Position numbers and translations under genes: made by a program. Below, piece by piece: positions 1 through 7,300 of a stretch of DNA of 17,038 bases. This stretch comes from CAIKMD01 sp035533255 (GTDB lineage Bacteria > Pseudomonadota > Alphaproteobacteria > ATCC43930 > CGMCC-115725). The stretch is taken from the NCBI GenBank assembly GCA_035533255.1, contig DATLUE010000237.1:1-17038 (forward strand). Direction: 5' to 3'. The notes under the pieces are model-generated. The model did not search any database, was not told the origin of the DNA, and saw only the letters and a program-made list of their open reading frames with translations. Position 1 is the first letter of the stretch. Each line of letters opens with the position of its first letter.

Positions 1-2626
1 CGATGGGATCGCGCTCGGCTCCATTCCCCTCGGTCAGGCGGCGCCGCGGGCGCGCGAGCTCGCGCGGTTCCTCGACGAAGTTCATGCCGAGGGCTGCGAT
101 CTCGAAAAGCTCGGCGAGCTGGTGCCGGAAAAGCTCGCCGAGCATTGGCAGCGCGTGGTGACGTTTCTCGATATCCTTCGCGTCCACTGGCCGGCCATCC
201 TGGCGACGCTTGGCTGTCTCGATCCTGGCGCGCGCCGCAACCGGCTGCTCGCGGCGCAGGGCGGTGCGTGGCGCCGCTTGCCGCCGGCGGGACCGGTGAT
301 TGCCGCGGGCATTACCGGCGGCATTCCCGCCGTCGCGGCGCTGATGAAGGTGGTTGCGACCTTGCCGGCGGGCGCGGTCGTGCTGCCGGGGCTCGATACC
401 GATGCCGACGGCGCGATGTGGGAAGAGATACTCAAGGACCCCGGTCACCCGCAGCAGGCGATGGCGCGGTTTCTCGACGATCTCGGCATCGAGCGCAGCG
501 CGGTGAAGCCCTGGGCGCGCGCCAAACCGGCGCCGCCGCGCGCCAAGCTGATGCGCGAGGCGCTGGCGCCGGCCGCGCTCACCCATCGCTGGCGCTTCGT
601 CTCCGGCATCGATGCGCGCGCGCTCCAGGGCATGCGGCGGCTGGATTGCGCCGGCCCGCAGGAAGAAGCGCTGGCGATCGCGTTGCTGCTGCGCGAGGCG
701 CTGGAGCAGCCGGGCCGGACCGCGGCGCTGGTCACCCCCGATCGCGGTCTCGCGCGCCGGGTCGCCGCCGAATTGCGGCGCTGGGAAATCGACATCGACG
801 ATTCCGCCGGCGTGCCGCTCAACCGCACGCCGCCGGGCGCATTCCTGCGCCTCGTGCTCGATCTCGCGGTCGAGCAATGGGCGCCGCTGCCGCTGCTCAG
901 CGTGCTGAAGCATCCATTGACCGGTTGCGGACAATCGCCCGCCGCGATTCGCGACCTTGTCCGCGCGTTGGAGATGGCCGTGCTGCGCGGCGCGCGACCG
1001 CAACCGGGCGCCGAAGGCTTGCGCCGGCTGCTGCCGCCCGATGCGACCGCGCTGCACGATCTCGTCGATCGGATCGAGGCCGCGCTGGCGCCGCTCGCCC
1101 GGGCGCTTGCCGACGACGCGGCCGAGCTCGCGTCGCTGGTCGCGGCGCAGATCGCGTGCTGCGAGCGCCTCGCGGCCAGCGACGCGGAATCCGGCGCCGC
1201 GCGGCTTTGGTGCGAGGCGGCGGGCGAGGCGGCGGCGCTGTTCCTCAACGAGCTGCTGCAAGAAGCCGAGGGGTTTCCACCGTTCCGCGGCGCGGAATAT
1301 CCCGCGCTGTTCGAATCGCTGCTCGCCGGGCCGGTGGTGCGGCCGCTTTACGGGCGTCACCCGCGGCTCTTCATCTGGGGCTTGCTCGAGGCGCGGTTGC
1401 AGCACGCCGATCTGATCGTGCTCGGCGGTTTGAACGAGGGGGTCTGGCCGGCGGCGATCGCCACCGATCCGTGGCTGTCGCGGCCGATGCGGCAAAGCTT
1501 CGGCCTGTTGCCGCCCGAGCGCCGCATCGGCACCGCGGCGCATGATTTCGCGCTGGCGCTGGGCGCGCGCGACGTGGTGATAACGCGCGCCAGCCGGGTC
1601 GAGGGGACGCCGACCGTGCCGTCGCGCTGGCTCTTGCGGCTCGATACCGTGCTGCGCGCGGCGGGGATCGAGAACCGGCTTGCCGCCGATGCCGCACCGC
1701 TCGGTTGGCAAGAGCAGATCGACGCACCGGCTGGTCCGCCGCAGCCGATCGCCCCGCCGGCGCCGCGGCCGCCGCTCGCAGCGCGGCCGCGCAAGCTGTC
1801 GATCACCGAGATCGAGACCTGGCGGCGCGATCCTTATGCGATCTATGCGCGCCACATCTTGCGGCTGCGGCCGCTGGAGCCGATCGATGCCGATCCCGGC
1901 GCGGCCGATCGCGGCATCGTCATCCACGAGGCGCTGGCGAATTTTCTCAAAGCCTATCCCCAGCATCTACCGCCCGACGCCCTGGCGCGGCTGGTGGCGC
2001 TGGGCCAGCAAAGCTTCGGCGCGATTCTCGCGCGGCCGGGCGTCTGGGCGTTCTGGTGGCCGCGCTATTGCCGGATCGCCGAATGGGTTGCGGCCAAGGA
2101 AGCCGAGCGCCGGCCACTGCTCGACGACATCCGCGCCGAGATCGGCGGCCGCATGGTTCTCGACCTGCCGGGCGGAAGCTTCGAGATCGCCGGCCGTGCC
2201 GACCGCATCGAGCGCCGGCGCGACGGCGCGGTCGCACTGATCGACTACAAGACCGGCACGGTGCCGAGCGGCGGCGATGTCGCCGAGGGTTTTGCGCCGC
2301 AGCTCGCGCTCGAAGCAGCGATGATCGAGCAGGGCGGCTTTGCCGACATCGCCCCGAGCGCGGTCGCCGAGCTCGCCTATTGGCGCTTGAGCGGCGGCGA
2401 TCCCGCCGGCGAGGTGAAGCTGCGCGAGGACGACTCGGCCAAGCTGCGCGCGCTGGTCGACGGCACGCTCGCGGGGCTGAAAGACTTGATCGCGGCGTTC
2501 GATAATCCGGCGACGCCCTATTTCGCCGTGCCCCGGCCCGACAAGGCGCCGCGCTATTCCGATTACCAGCATCTCGAGCGGCTGAAGGAATGGCTCGCCG
2601 GCGACGAAGTCGAGAGCGACGAATGA
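1..2626 (+). CDS. addB: AddB subunit of AddAB helicase-nuclease (5' partial)
   Basis: AddB is the second subunit of AddAB, the RecBCD-like enzyme that unwinds and resects broken DNA ends for RecA-dependent repair. The frame is open from the left edge (first full codon at base 2), so the start lies outside. About 874 residues are visible; alphaproteobacterial AddB is usually around 1000, so perhaps 130-180 are missing. The C-terminal third is a RecB-type PDDEXK nuclease: IVIHEAL (H642 of the visible part, bases 1925-1927), GRADRIE (D734), then LIDYKTG (D748, K750, bases 2240-2257), followed by the conserved APQLALEA. The N-terminal portion matches the inactivated helicase-like domain; no Walker A is visible in what remains. 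The four cysteines that hold an iron-sulfur cluster in Bacillus AddB are not apparent; RRDPY stands where the first would be. The TGA stop overlaps the addA ATG (ATGA, 2623-2626), indicating translational coupling. Confidence 0.95.
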   Translation, partial: DGIALGSIPLGQAAPRARELARFLDEVHAEGCDLEKLGELVPEKLAEHWQRVVTFLDILRVHWPAILATLGCLDPGARRNRLLAAQGGAWRRLPPAGPVIAAGITGGIPAVAALMKVVATLPAGAVVLPGLDTDADGAMWEEILKDPGHPQQAMARFLDDLGIERSAVKPWARAKPAPPRAKLMREALAPAALTHRWRFVSGIDARALQGMRRLDCAGPQEEALAIALLLREALEQPGRTAALVTPDRGLARRVAAELRRWEIDIDDSAGVPLNRTPPGAFLRLVLDLAVEQWAPLPLLSVLKHPLTGCGQSPAAIRDLVRALEMAVLRGARPQPGAEGLRRLLPPDATALHDLVDRIEAALAPLARALADDAAELASLVAAQIACCERLAASDAESGAARLWCEAAGEAAALFLNELLQEAEGFPPFRGAEYPALFESLLAGPVVRPLYGRHPRLFIWGLLEARLQHADLIVLGGLNEGVWPAAIATDPWLSRPMRQSFGLLPPERRIGTAAHDFALALGARDVVITRASRVEGTPTVPSRWLLRLDTVLRAAGIENRLAADAAPLGWQEQIDAPAGPPQPIAPPAPRPPLAARPRKLSITEIETWRRDPYAIYARHILRLRPLEPIDADPGAADRGIVIHEALANFLKAYPQHLPPDALARLVALGQQSFGAILARPGVWAFWWPRYCRIAEWVAAKEAERRPLLDDIRAEIGGRMVLDLPGGSFEIAGRADRIERRRDGAVALIDYKTGTVPSGGDVAEGFAPQLALEAAMIEQGGFADIAPSAVAELAYWRLSGGDPAGEVKLREDDSAKLRALVDGTLAGLKDLIAAFDNPATPYFAVPRPDKAPRYSDYQHLERLKEWLAGDEVESDE

Positions 2627-5600
2627 ACGATCCCGCGCTCGATCCCAACCGCCAGCAGCGCGCCGCCTATACCCGCGGCGCGTCGGTCTGGGTCGAGGCC
2701 TCGGCGGGCACCGGCAAGACCACGGTGCTGACGCGCCGCGTGCTGTCGCTGCTGCTCGACAAGACCCCGCCCTCGCGCATCCTCTGCTTGACCTTCACCA
2801 AAGCCGCGGCGGCTGAGATGGCCAACCGCATCAACGAGACCTTGTCGCGCTGGGCGACCATCGGCGACGGCGCCTTGGCGCAAGAGCTGGTCGAGCTGAT
2901 CGGCGCCGATCCCGATGCGGATATGCTCGATCACGCACGCCAGCTCTTCGCGCGCGTGCTCGAAGCGCCCGGCGGCATCGCCATCGCGACGATCCACGCC
3001 TTTTGTCAATCGCTGCTGCGCCGTTTCCCGCTCGAGGCCGGGGTCGCGCCGCATTTCGAGCTGATGGACGAGCGCTCGAGCGCCGAGGCGCTGACCGCCG
3101 CGCGCGAGGCGGTGCTGACGCGCGCGCGCGACGGCAGGGCGCCGGCGTTGGCGGAGGCGCTGACCGAAGCGGTACGGCACACCCACGAGGCGAGCTTCAC
3201 CGAGCTGCTGGGCGCGCTGGCGCAAGAGCGCGCCAGGCTGTCGGCCGCGCTTGCCGGCGGCTTCGATGCCTTTGCCGCCAGATTGCGGCGCGTGCTCGGT
3301 CTGCGCGACGGCGACACGGTCGCGCAGATCGTCGCCGAAGCCTGCGCCCAGCACGCCAGTGACGAAGCCGGCCTGCGCGCGGCGGCAACGGCGATGCTCG
3401 CGAGCAAGAGCAAGCATAATGGCGAGCGCGGCGCGGCCATCGCCGCCTGGCTCGCCGATTGCGACGGACGGATCGGGGGGTTCGACGCCTATCTGCGCGC
3501 GTTCTTCAAGGCGGATGGCGGCCGCTTCGCCGATATCGTCACGGTCGCGCTCGCGCGCCAGCAGCCGCAAATGGCTGAGTGTGTCGCTGCCGAGGCCACG
3601 CGGCTGGAGGCGATCCGTCAGCGGCGCTGCGCGGCCGAGCTCTGCGCCGCGACGCTGGCGATCGCGCGGCTCGGCGCGGCGATGCTCGACGAATACCAGC
3701 GGCACAAAAGCGCGCGCGCCTTGCTCGATTACGACGATCTGGTGCTGAACGCACGCGATCTGCTCCGCCGGCCAGGGGTCGCGCCCTGGGTGCTGTTCAA
3801 GCTCGATGGCGGGCTCGATCATATTCTGGTTGACGAGGCGCAGGATACCAATCCCGAGCAATGGGAGATCATCCGCCTGATCGCCGAGGAATTCTTCGTC
3901 GGCGAGGGCGCGCGGGGCGGCGGGCGGACGGTGTTCGCGGTCGGCGATGCCAAGCAGTCGATCTACAGCTTCCAGCGCGCCGATCCGGCCGCGTTCATCG
4001 CGATGCGCGCGCATTTCGCGCGCGCCGCCGGCGAGAACTGGCGCCTCGTGCCGCTCGACATCTCGTTCCGGTCGGTTGCGGCGGTGCTCGATGCGGTCGA
4101 TGCGGTGTTCGCCGCGGATGCTGCGAGCGACGGCGTCGCGCTCGACGGCCAGATCATCCGGCATATCGCGCGCCGCCAGGGCGATGGCGGGCTGGTCGAA
4201 TTATGGCCGCCGGTCGCGCCTGAAACGCTTGCGGCGGCGGTGCCGTGGGAGCCGCCGGTGACGCAGCGCGCGGCGAGCGAGCCGCAGGTGCGGCTCGCCC
4301 AGGCGATCGCCGCCCGCATCAAGCATTGGCTCGACCGCGGCGAGCGGCTCGACGCGCATGACCGGCCGATCCGCGCGCGCGACGTGATGGTGCTGGTCCG
4401 GCGCCGCGGCCTGTTCGTCGCCGAGCTGGTGCGGGCGCTGAAGCAACGCAAGGTGCCGGTCGCGGGCGTCGATCGCATGACGCTGACCGAGCAACTCGCG
4501 GTCGAGGACATGATGGCGTTGGCGCAATTTCTGCTGCTGCCCGACGACGATCTCACTCTCGCGACCGTGCTGAAAGGGCCGCTGTTCGGTTTTTCCGAGG
4601 AAGAATTGTTCGCGCTTGCCTATCGGCGCCGGGCGACGCTTTGGAACGCGTTGCGCGACCGGCGCGAGGAAACGCCGACCTTCAGGCGCGCGGCCGACGA
4701 GCTGTCGGCATTGCTGGCGCGGGTCGATTTCGTGCCGCCTTATGAATTGTTCGCGGACGTGCTGGGCGCGCGCCGCGGCCGCTACGCGATGCTCAGCCGG
4801 CTCGGTGCCGAGGCAGGCGATCCGCTCGACGAATTGCTCGCGGCGGCGCTTGCCTATGAGCGCGCGCGGGGCGTGTCGCTGCAGGGCTTTCTGCATTGGC
4901 TGTCGGCGGGCGCCGCGGAGATCAAGCGCGACCTCGATCAGGACCAGCGCGACGAGGTGCGCATCCTCACCGTGCACGGCGCCAAAGGCCTCGAGGCGCC
5001 GATCGTCTTCCTGCCCGATACGCTGCAGGTGCCGCAGAAATCGCCGCCGCTTTTGTGGGACGAGACCGGCATGCCGTTGTGGCTGGTGACGCGCGATGCG
5101 CCGCCGCGCGCGGCGGATGCAGCGCGCGCAGCGGCGAGGCGCCGGCGCGATCAGGAATACCGCCGCCTGCTTTACGTTGCGATGACACGCGCCGCGGATC
5201 GGCTTTACATCTGCGGCTGGCAGACGCGGCGCCCGCCGCCGGCCGGCAACTGGTACGCGCTGGTCGCATCGGGCCTCGAAGCAGCGGGCGCCGAGCGCTT
5301 TGCCCTCGGCGAAGAGGCATTTCCCGGGGTCGCGGGCTGGGCCGGTGCGGGGCTGCGCTTGCAGTGCGCGCAGACCGGAAAGCCCAGCGCCGCGCGCCCG
5401 ACGCGGCATGAGCCGACGCGAACCGCACTGTTGCCCGATTGGTGCTGGCAGGCGCCGCCGCCCGAGCCGGCGCCGCCCAAGCCGCTGGCGCCGTCGCAGC
5501 CGCGCGGGCAAGAGCCGCCGGCGCGCTCGCCCCTGGGCGACGATCGCGGCGCTGCGTTCCTGCGCGGGCGGCTGGTCCACCGGCTGTTGCAGAATCTGCC

Positions 5601-6045
5601 GGCGATCGCTCCGGCGCAACGCGCGGTCGCCGCCCAGCGGTTCCTCGCGCTGCCGGTGCATGCGCTTGCCGCGGCGGATCAGCACGCGATCCTGCGCGAG
5701 ACCCTGGCGGTGCTGGAGCATCCGGATTTCGCGCCGCTGTTTGGCCCCGACTCGGTCGCCGAAGTGCCGGTCGTCGGCCTCTTGGGCGGGCGGGCGCTGT
5801 CGGGACAGATCGATCGGCTGGTGGTCGACGGGGCCTCGGTCCTAATCGTCGATTACAAGACGATCCGGCCGGTGCCGCCGAGCCTTGCCGCGGTGCCGGC
5901 GCTTTATCTCGACCAGCTTGCCGCCTATCGTGCCGCCATTGCCGCGGTCTTTCCCGGCAAGGATATTCGCTGTGCGCTGCTGTGGACCGATGGACCGGTG
6001 CTGATGCCGATCCCGCCCGAGAAGCTCGACGCCTTCGCCTTATGA
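2623..6045 (+). CDS. addA: AddA helicase-nuclease subunit
   Basis: AddA is the ATP-driven UvrD/RecB-type helicase subunit of AddAB, carrying a second nuclease domain. ATG 2623 is chosen because it overlaps the addB stop and gives the usual MNDPALDPNRQQR start; upstream in-frame codons only extend into addB. The product has 1140 residues, normal for the alphaproteobacterial type. Superfamily 1 motifs appear in order: Walker A GTGKTT (29-34), TFTKAAAAEM (motif Ia), TIHAFCQSLLRRFP, Walker B LVDEAQDT (D404, E405), VGDAKQSIYSFQRADP (from about 440), LTVHGAKGLEAPIVF (motif V), and LLYVAMTRA (motif VI, R856). The C-terminal RecB-like nuclease has RLVHRLLQ (H986), GQIDRL (D1064) and IVDYKT (D1077, K1079). 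Both nuclease and helicase centres look intact, so AddAB should be a two-nuclease enzyme. The gene is followed by trxA on the same strand and overlaps a small antisense gene by 6 bp. Confidence 0.97.
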   Translation: MNDPALDPNRQQRAAYTRGASVWVEASAGTGKTTVLTRRVLSLLLDKTPPSRILCLTFTKAAAAEMANRINETLSRWATIGDGALAQELVELIGADPDADMLDHARQLFARVLEAPGGIAIATIHAFCQSLLRRFPLEAGVAPHFELMDERSSAEALTAAREAVLTRARDGRAPALAEALTEAVRHTHEASFTELLGALAQERARLSAALAGGFDAFAARLRRVLGLRDGDTVAQIVAEACAQHASDEAGLRAAATAMLASKSKHNGERGAAIAAWLADCDGRIGGFDAYLRAFFKADGGRFADIVTVALARQQPQMAECVAAEATRLEAIRQRRCAAELCAATLAIARLGAAMLDEYQRHKSARALLDYDDLVLNARDLLRRPGVAPWVLFKLDGGLDHILVDEAQDTNPEQWEIIRLIAEEFFVGEGARGGGRTVFAVGDAKQSIYSFQRADPAAFIAMRAHFARAAGENWRLVPLDISFRSVAAVLDAVDAVFAADAASDGVALDGQIIRHIARRQGDGGLVELWPPVAPETLAAAVPWEPPVTQRAASEPQVRLAQAIAARIKHWLDRGERLDAHDRPIRARDVMVLVRRRGLFVAELVRALKQRKVPVAGVDRMTLTEQLAVEDMMALAQFLLLPDDDLTLATVLKGPLFGFSEEELFALAYRRRATLWNALRDRREETPTFRRAADELSALLARVDFVPPYELFADVLGARRGRYAMLSRLGAEAGDPLDELLAAALAYERARGVSLQGFLHWLSAGAAEIKRDLDQDQRDEVRILTVHGAKGLEAPIVFLPDTLQVPQKSPPLLWDETGMPLWLVTRDAPPRAADAARAAARRRRDQEYRRLLYVAMTRAADRLYICGWQTRRPPPAGNWYALVASGLEAAGAERFALGEEAFPGVAGWAGAGLRLQCAQTGKPSAARPTRHEPTRTALLPDWCWQAPPPEPAPPKPLAPSQPRGQEPPARSPLGDDRGAAFLRGRLVHRLLQNLPAIAPAQRAVAAQRFLALPVHALAAADQHAILRETLAVLEHPDFAPLFGPDSVAEVPVVGLLGGRALSGQIDRLVVDGASVLIVDYKTIRPVPPSLAAVPALYLDQLAAYRAAIAAVFPGKDIRCALLWTDGPVLMPIPPEKLDAFAL

Positions 6046-6228
6046 AATCGCGCCGACCGCCGATATCCGGCGTGTGCCTTGCCAGACCTCGATGGCGCGG
6101 CAATCGCCGCGCTCGGCGAGGACCGACCCGGCGCGGTTGACGGCGGCGGCATCGCTGGCGCATGCCGCCCAATCCGCATCGATGATGTGGTCGGAATCGT
6201 CGAGGTAGTAAAAGCGATAGGACGACAT
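6040..6228 (-). CDS. Small conserved-looking protein of unknown function
   Basis: A 62-residue protein begins MSSYRFYYLDDSDHIIDADW, has a conserved-looking middle (CASDAAAVNRA) and ends with IEVWQGTRRISAVGAIS. This layout (aromatic beta strand, LDD.DHI.DA, a C.SD..A helix, then IEVWQG.R.I) resembles short alphaproteobacterial proteins annotated as hypothetical, of the DUF6894-like kind; that is pattern memory, not a search. No signal peptide or membrane segment is seen. ATG 6228 is preferred over the farther in-frame start at 6408 because the extra residues are arginine- and alanine-rich and look untranslated. The Shine-Dalgarno is weak. The TAA stop (6042-6040) lies inside the last codons of addA, a tail-to-tail overlap of 6 bp. 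Its role is unknown and the position beside addA need not imply a repair function. Confidence 0.6.
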   Translation of the reverse strand: MSSYRFYYLDDSDHIIDADWAACASDAAAVNRAGSVLAERGDCRAIEVWQGTRRISAVGAIS

Positions 6229-6236
6229 TGCCAAAG

Positions 6237-6251
6237 CGATTTCCAAAATCG
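6237..6251. promoter_or_regulatory. Perfect 6-bp inverted repeat upstream of the small gene
   Basis: CGATTT-CCA-AAATCG is a perfect inverted repeat 9-23 bp upstream of the small minus-strand ATG at 6228. It occupies the expected leader and ribosome-binding region of that gene. It could be a small operator or an RNA hairpin that hides the ribosome-binding site. A chance occurrence is possible because the arms are short. Confidence 0.25.
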
Positions 6252-6369
6252 TCGCAGAGCAAATCCTAGCCGCCGTTTCCGACGCAACTTTGCGCAAAAT
6301 GAGGTATTCCCGTGAAATCGACGCCGGTCGCGGGTCGGGAATCGTTAACCCTGGGCACCGCTGCGCGGG

Positions 6370-6398
6370 TTGCAGCAATGCGCTCGCTTGCCTAAGCT
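6370..6398 (+). promoter_or_regulatory. Probable housekeeping-sigma promoter of trxA
   Basis: TTGCAG (6370-6375) and TAAGCT (6393-6398) are separated by exactly 17 bp and lie 31-59 bp upstream of the trxA ATG. Both hexamers are acceptable matches to a sigma-70-type promoter, and the surrounding 6229-6428 stretch is visibly less GC-rich than the coding DNA. trxA therefore probably has its own promoter even if some addAB transcripts read through. The rest of 6229-6369 holds no recognisable gene. Confidence 0.45.
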
Positions 6399-6428
6399 TT
6401 GCCGTCACCTGCGGCAGGAGAATTGGGA

Positions 6429-6749
6429 ATGGCCACCACCAAGATCACCGACGCGTCCTTCGAAGCCGACGTATTGCGCGCTTCGGGCCCGGTCCTGGTC
6501 GATTTTTGGGCCGAATGGTGCGGGCCCTGCAAGCAGATCGGCCCCTATCTCGAAGAGATCGCGACGGCCATGAAAGAGAAGCTGACGGTCGCGAAGATCA
6601 ATATCGACGAGAACCCGCAGACGCCGACCAAATACGGCGTCCACGGCATTCCGACGCTGATGCTGTTCAAGAACGGCCAGGTCGCCGCGACCAAGATCGG
6701 CGCGTTGCCGAAAAGCAAGCTGGTGGAATGGGTTAGTTCCGTCCTCTAG
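6429..6749 (+). CDS. trxA: Thioredoxin 1
   Basis: This is a cytoplasmic thioredoxin, the general protein disulfide reductant recycled by thioredoxin reductase. The product has 106 residues, close to the 108 of E. coli TrxA. The active site is WCGPC (30-34), the buried aspartate is D25 (LVDFWAEW), and the cis-proline is P75 (GIPTLMLFKNGQ). ATG 6429 is chosen for a good AGGAG (6416-6420) with 8-nt spacing; an in-frame start at 6399 lies upstream of that site and adds unlikely residues. The alphaproteobacterial addB-addA-trxA order supports the call. A promoter is visible at 6370-6398, and GC-rich hairpins follow directly after the stop codon. Confidence 0.97.
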   Translation: MATTKITDASFEADVLRASGPVLVDFWAEWCGPCKQIGPYLEEIATAMKEKLTVAKINIDENPQTPTKYGVHGIPTLMLFKNGQVAATKIGALPKSKLVEWVSSVL

Positions 6750-6794
6750 CGCCGCCCCCGGCGTCGCCCGGCGACCGGCGCTAAGGCCGCCTTA
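6747..6794 (+). terminator. Nested GC-rich hairpins after trxA, possible terminator
   Basis: TAGCGCCG (6747-6754, including the trxA stop) pairs perfectly with CGGCGCTA (6776-6783). The loop holds a second hairpin, GTCGC-CCG-GCGAC (6763-6775). A third, TAAGG-CCG-CCTTA (6782-6794), shares two bases with the first stem. No clear T-run follows, so this is not a textbook intrinsic terminator; it may act as a 3' stability structure or with Rho. It separates trxA from the signalling operon. Confidence 0.35.
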
Positions 6795-6826
6795 AGCATT
6801 TCTGCCCCAGGATGATGGCGGGCGGC

Positions 6827-6842
6827 CCTCGGTGGCCCGAGG
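6827..6842. repeat. Short hairpin in the leader of the receiver gene
   Basis: CCTCGG-TGGC-CCGAGG is a perfect 6-bp stem with a 4-nt loop in the 157-bp gap between trxA and the receiver gene (6750-6906). No convincing -35/-10 pair was found in this gap, so the promoter of the signalling operon is not identified. The hairpin may belong to the leader RNA or be chance in GC-rich DNA. Confidence 0.2.
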
Positions 6843-6906
6843 ATGCGGCTGCACGTGGGTTGCCGCCGCCGGCCCGCTGGCAGGAAATGCAAAGGGCAGA
6901 GGCGCC

Positions 6907-7275
6907 ATGAAGAAGATACTCGTCATCGACGACAACATGGTCGTCCGCAACACCATCGTTCAGATGCTCGAAAGCGAAGGCTACGAGGTGGTGAGCGCCG
7001 AGGACGGCCGCCGCGGCCTCTGCGTCTTCCGCGCCGAGCATCCCGATCTGGTCGTGACCGATATCATCATGCCCGAGAAAGAAGGCATCGAGACCATCCG
7101 CGATATCCGCGGCGAGGCCCCCGACGCGAAGATCATCGCGATTTCGGGCGGCGGGCGGATCGGCAATACCGATTTCCTCAAGATCGCGCGCCAGCTCGGC
7201 GCCTCGGACGTGGTGGCGAAGCCGCTCGATCCCGACCACTTCCTCGAAATCGTCAAAAGCTGCCTCGCCGCGTGA
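6907..7275 (+). CDS. Single-domain (CheY/DivK-like) response regulator
   Basis: The 122-residue product is a complete receiver domain with no output domain. The acidic pocket is D8-D9 (ILVIDDN), the phosphoacceptor is D52 (VVTDIIMPEKEG), the switch serine is S80 (IAISGGG) and the conserved lysine is K105 (VAKPLD). ATG 6907 is chosen because it gives the canonical MKKILVIDDN start with GAGG just upstream; the longer in-frame frame from 6832 adds 25 low-complexity residues. The gene starts an operon: the next start is 25 bp after its stop and the third gene encodes a histidine kinase without its own receiver. It therefore probably takes phosphate from that kinase and works by protein-protein contact, or passes phosphate on. 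It could instead serve other kinases, as DivK does. Confidence 0.92.
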   Translation: MKKILVIDDNMVVRNTIVQMLESEGYEVVSAEDGRRGLCVFRAEHPDLVVTDIIMPEKEGIETIRDIRGEAPDAKIIAISGGGRIGNTDFLKIARQLGASDVVAKPLDPDHFLEIVKSCLAA

Positions 7276-7300
7276 GCGCGCGCGGCCGCGTTTCCCGCCC

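Noticed and set aside
2563..4164. 533-residue minus-strand frame over addA
   Set aside because: Arginine-, alanine- and glycine-rich composition without any motif; addA on the other strand has all helicase motifs.
6832..6906. Upstream GTG extension of the response regulator
   Set aside because: It adds 25 low-complexity residues before the canonical receiver start, which has its own ribosome-binding site.
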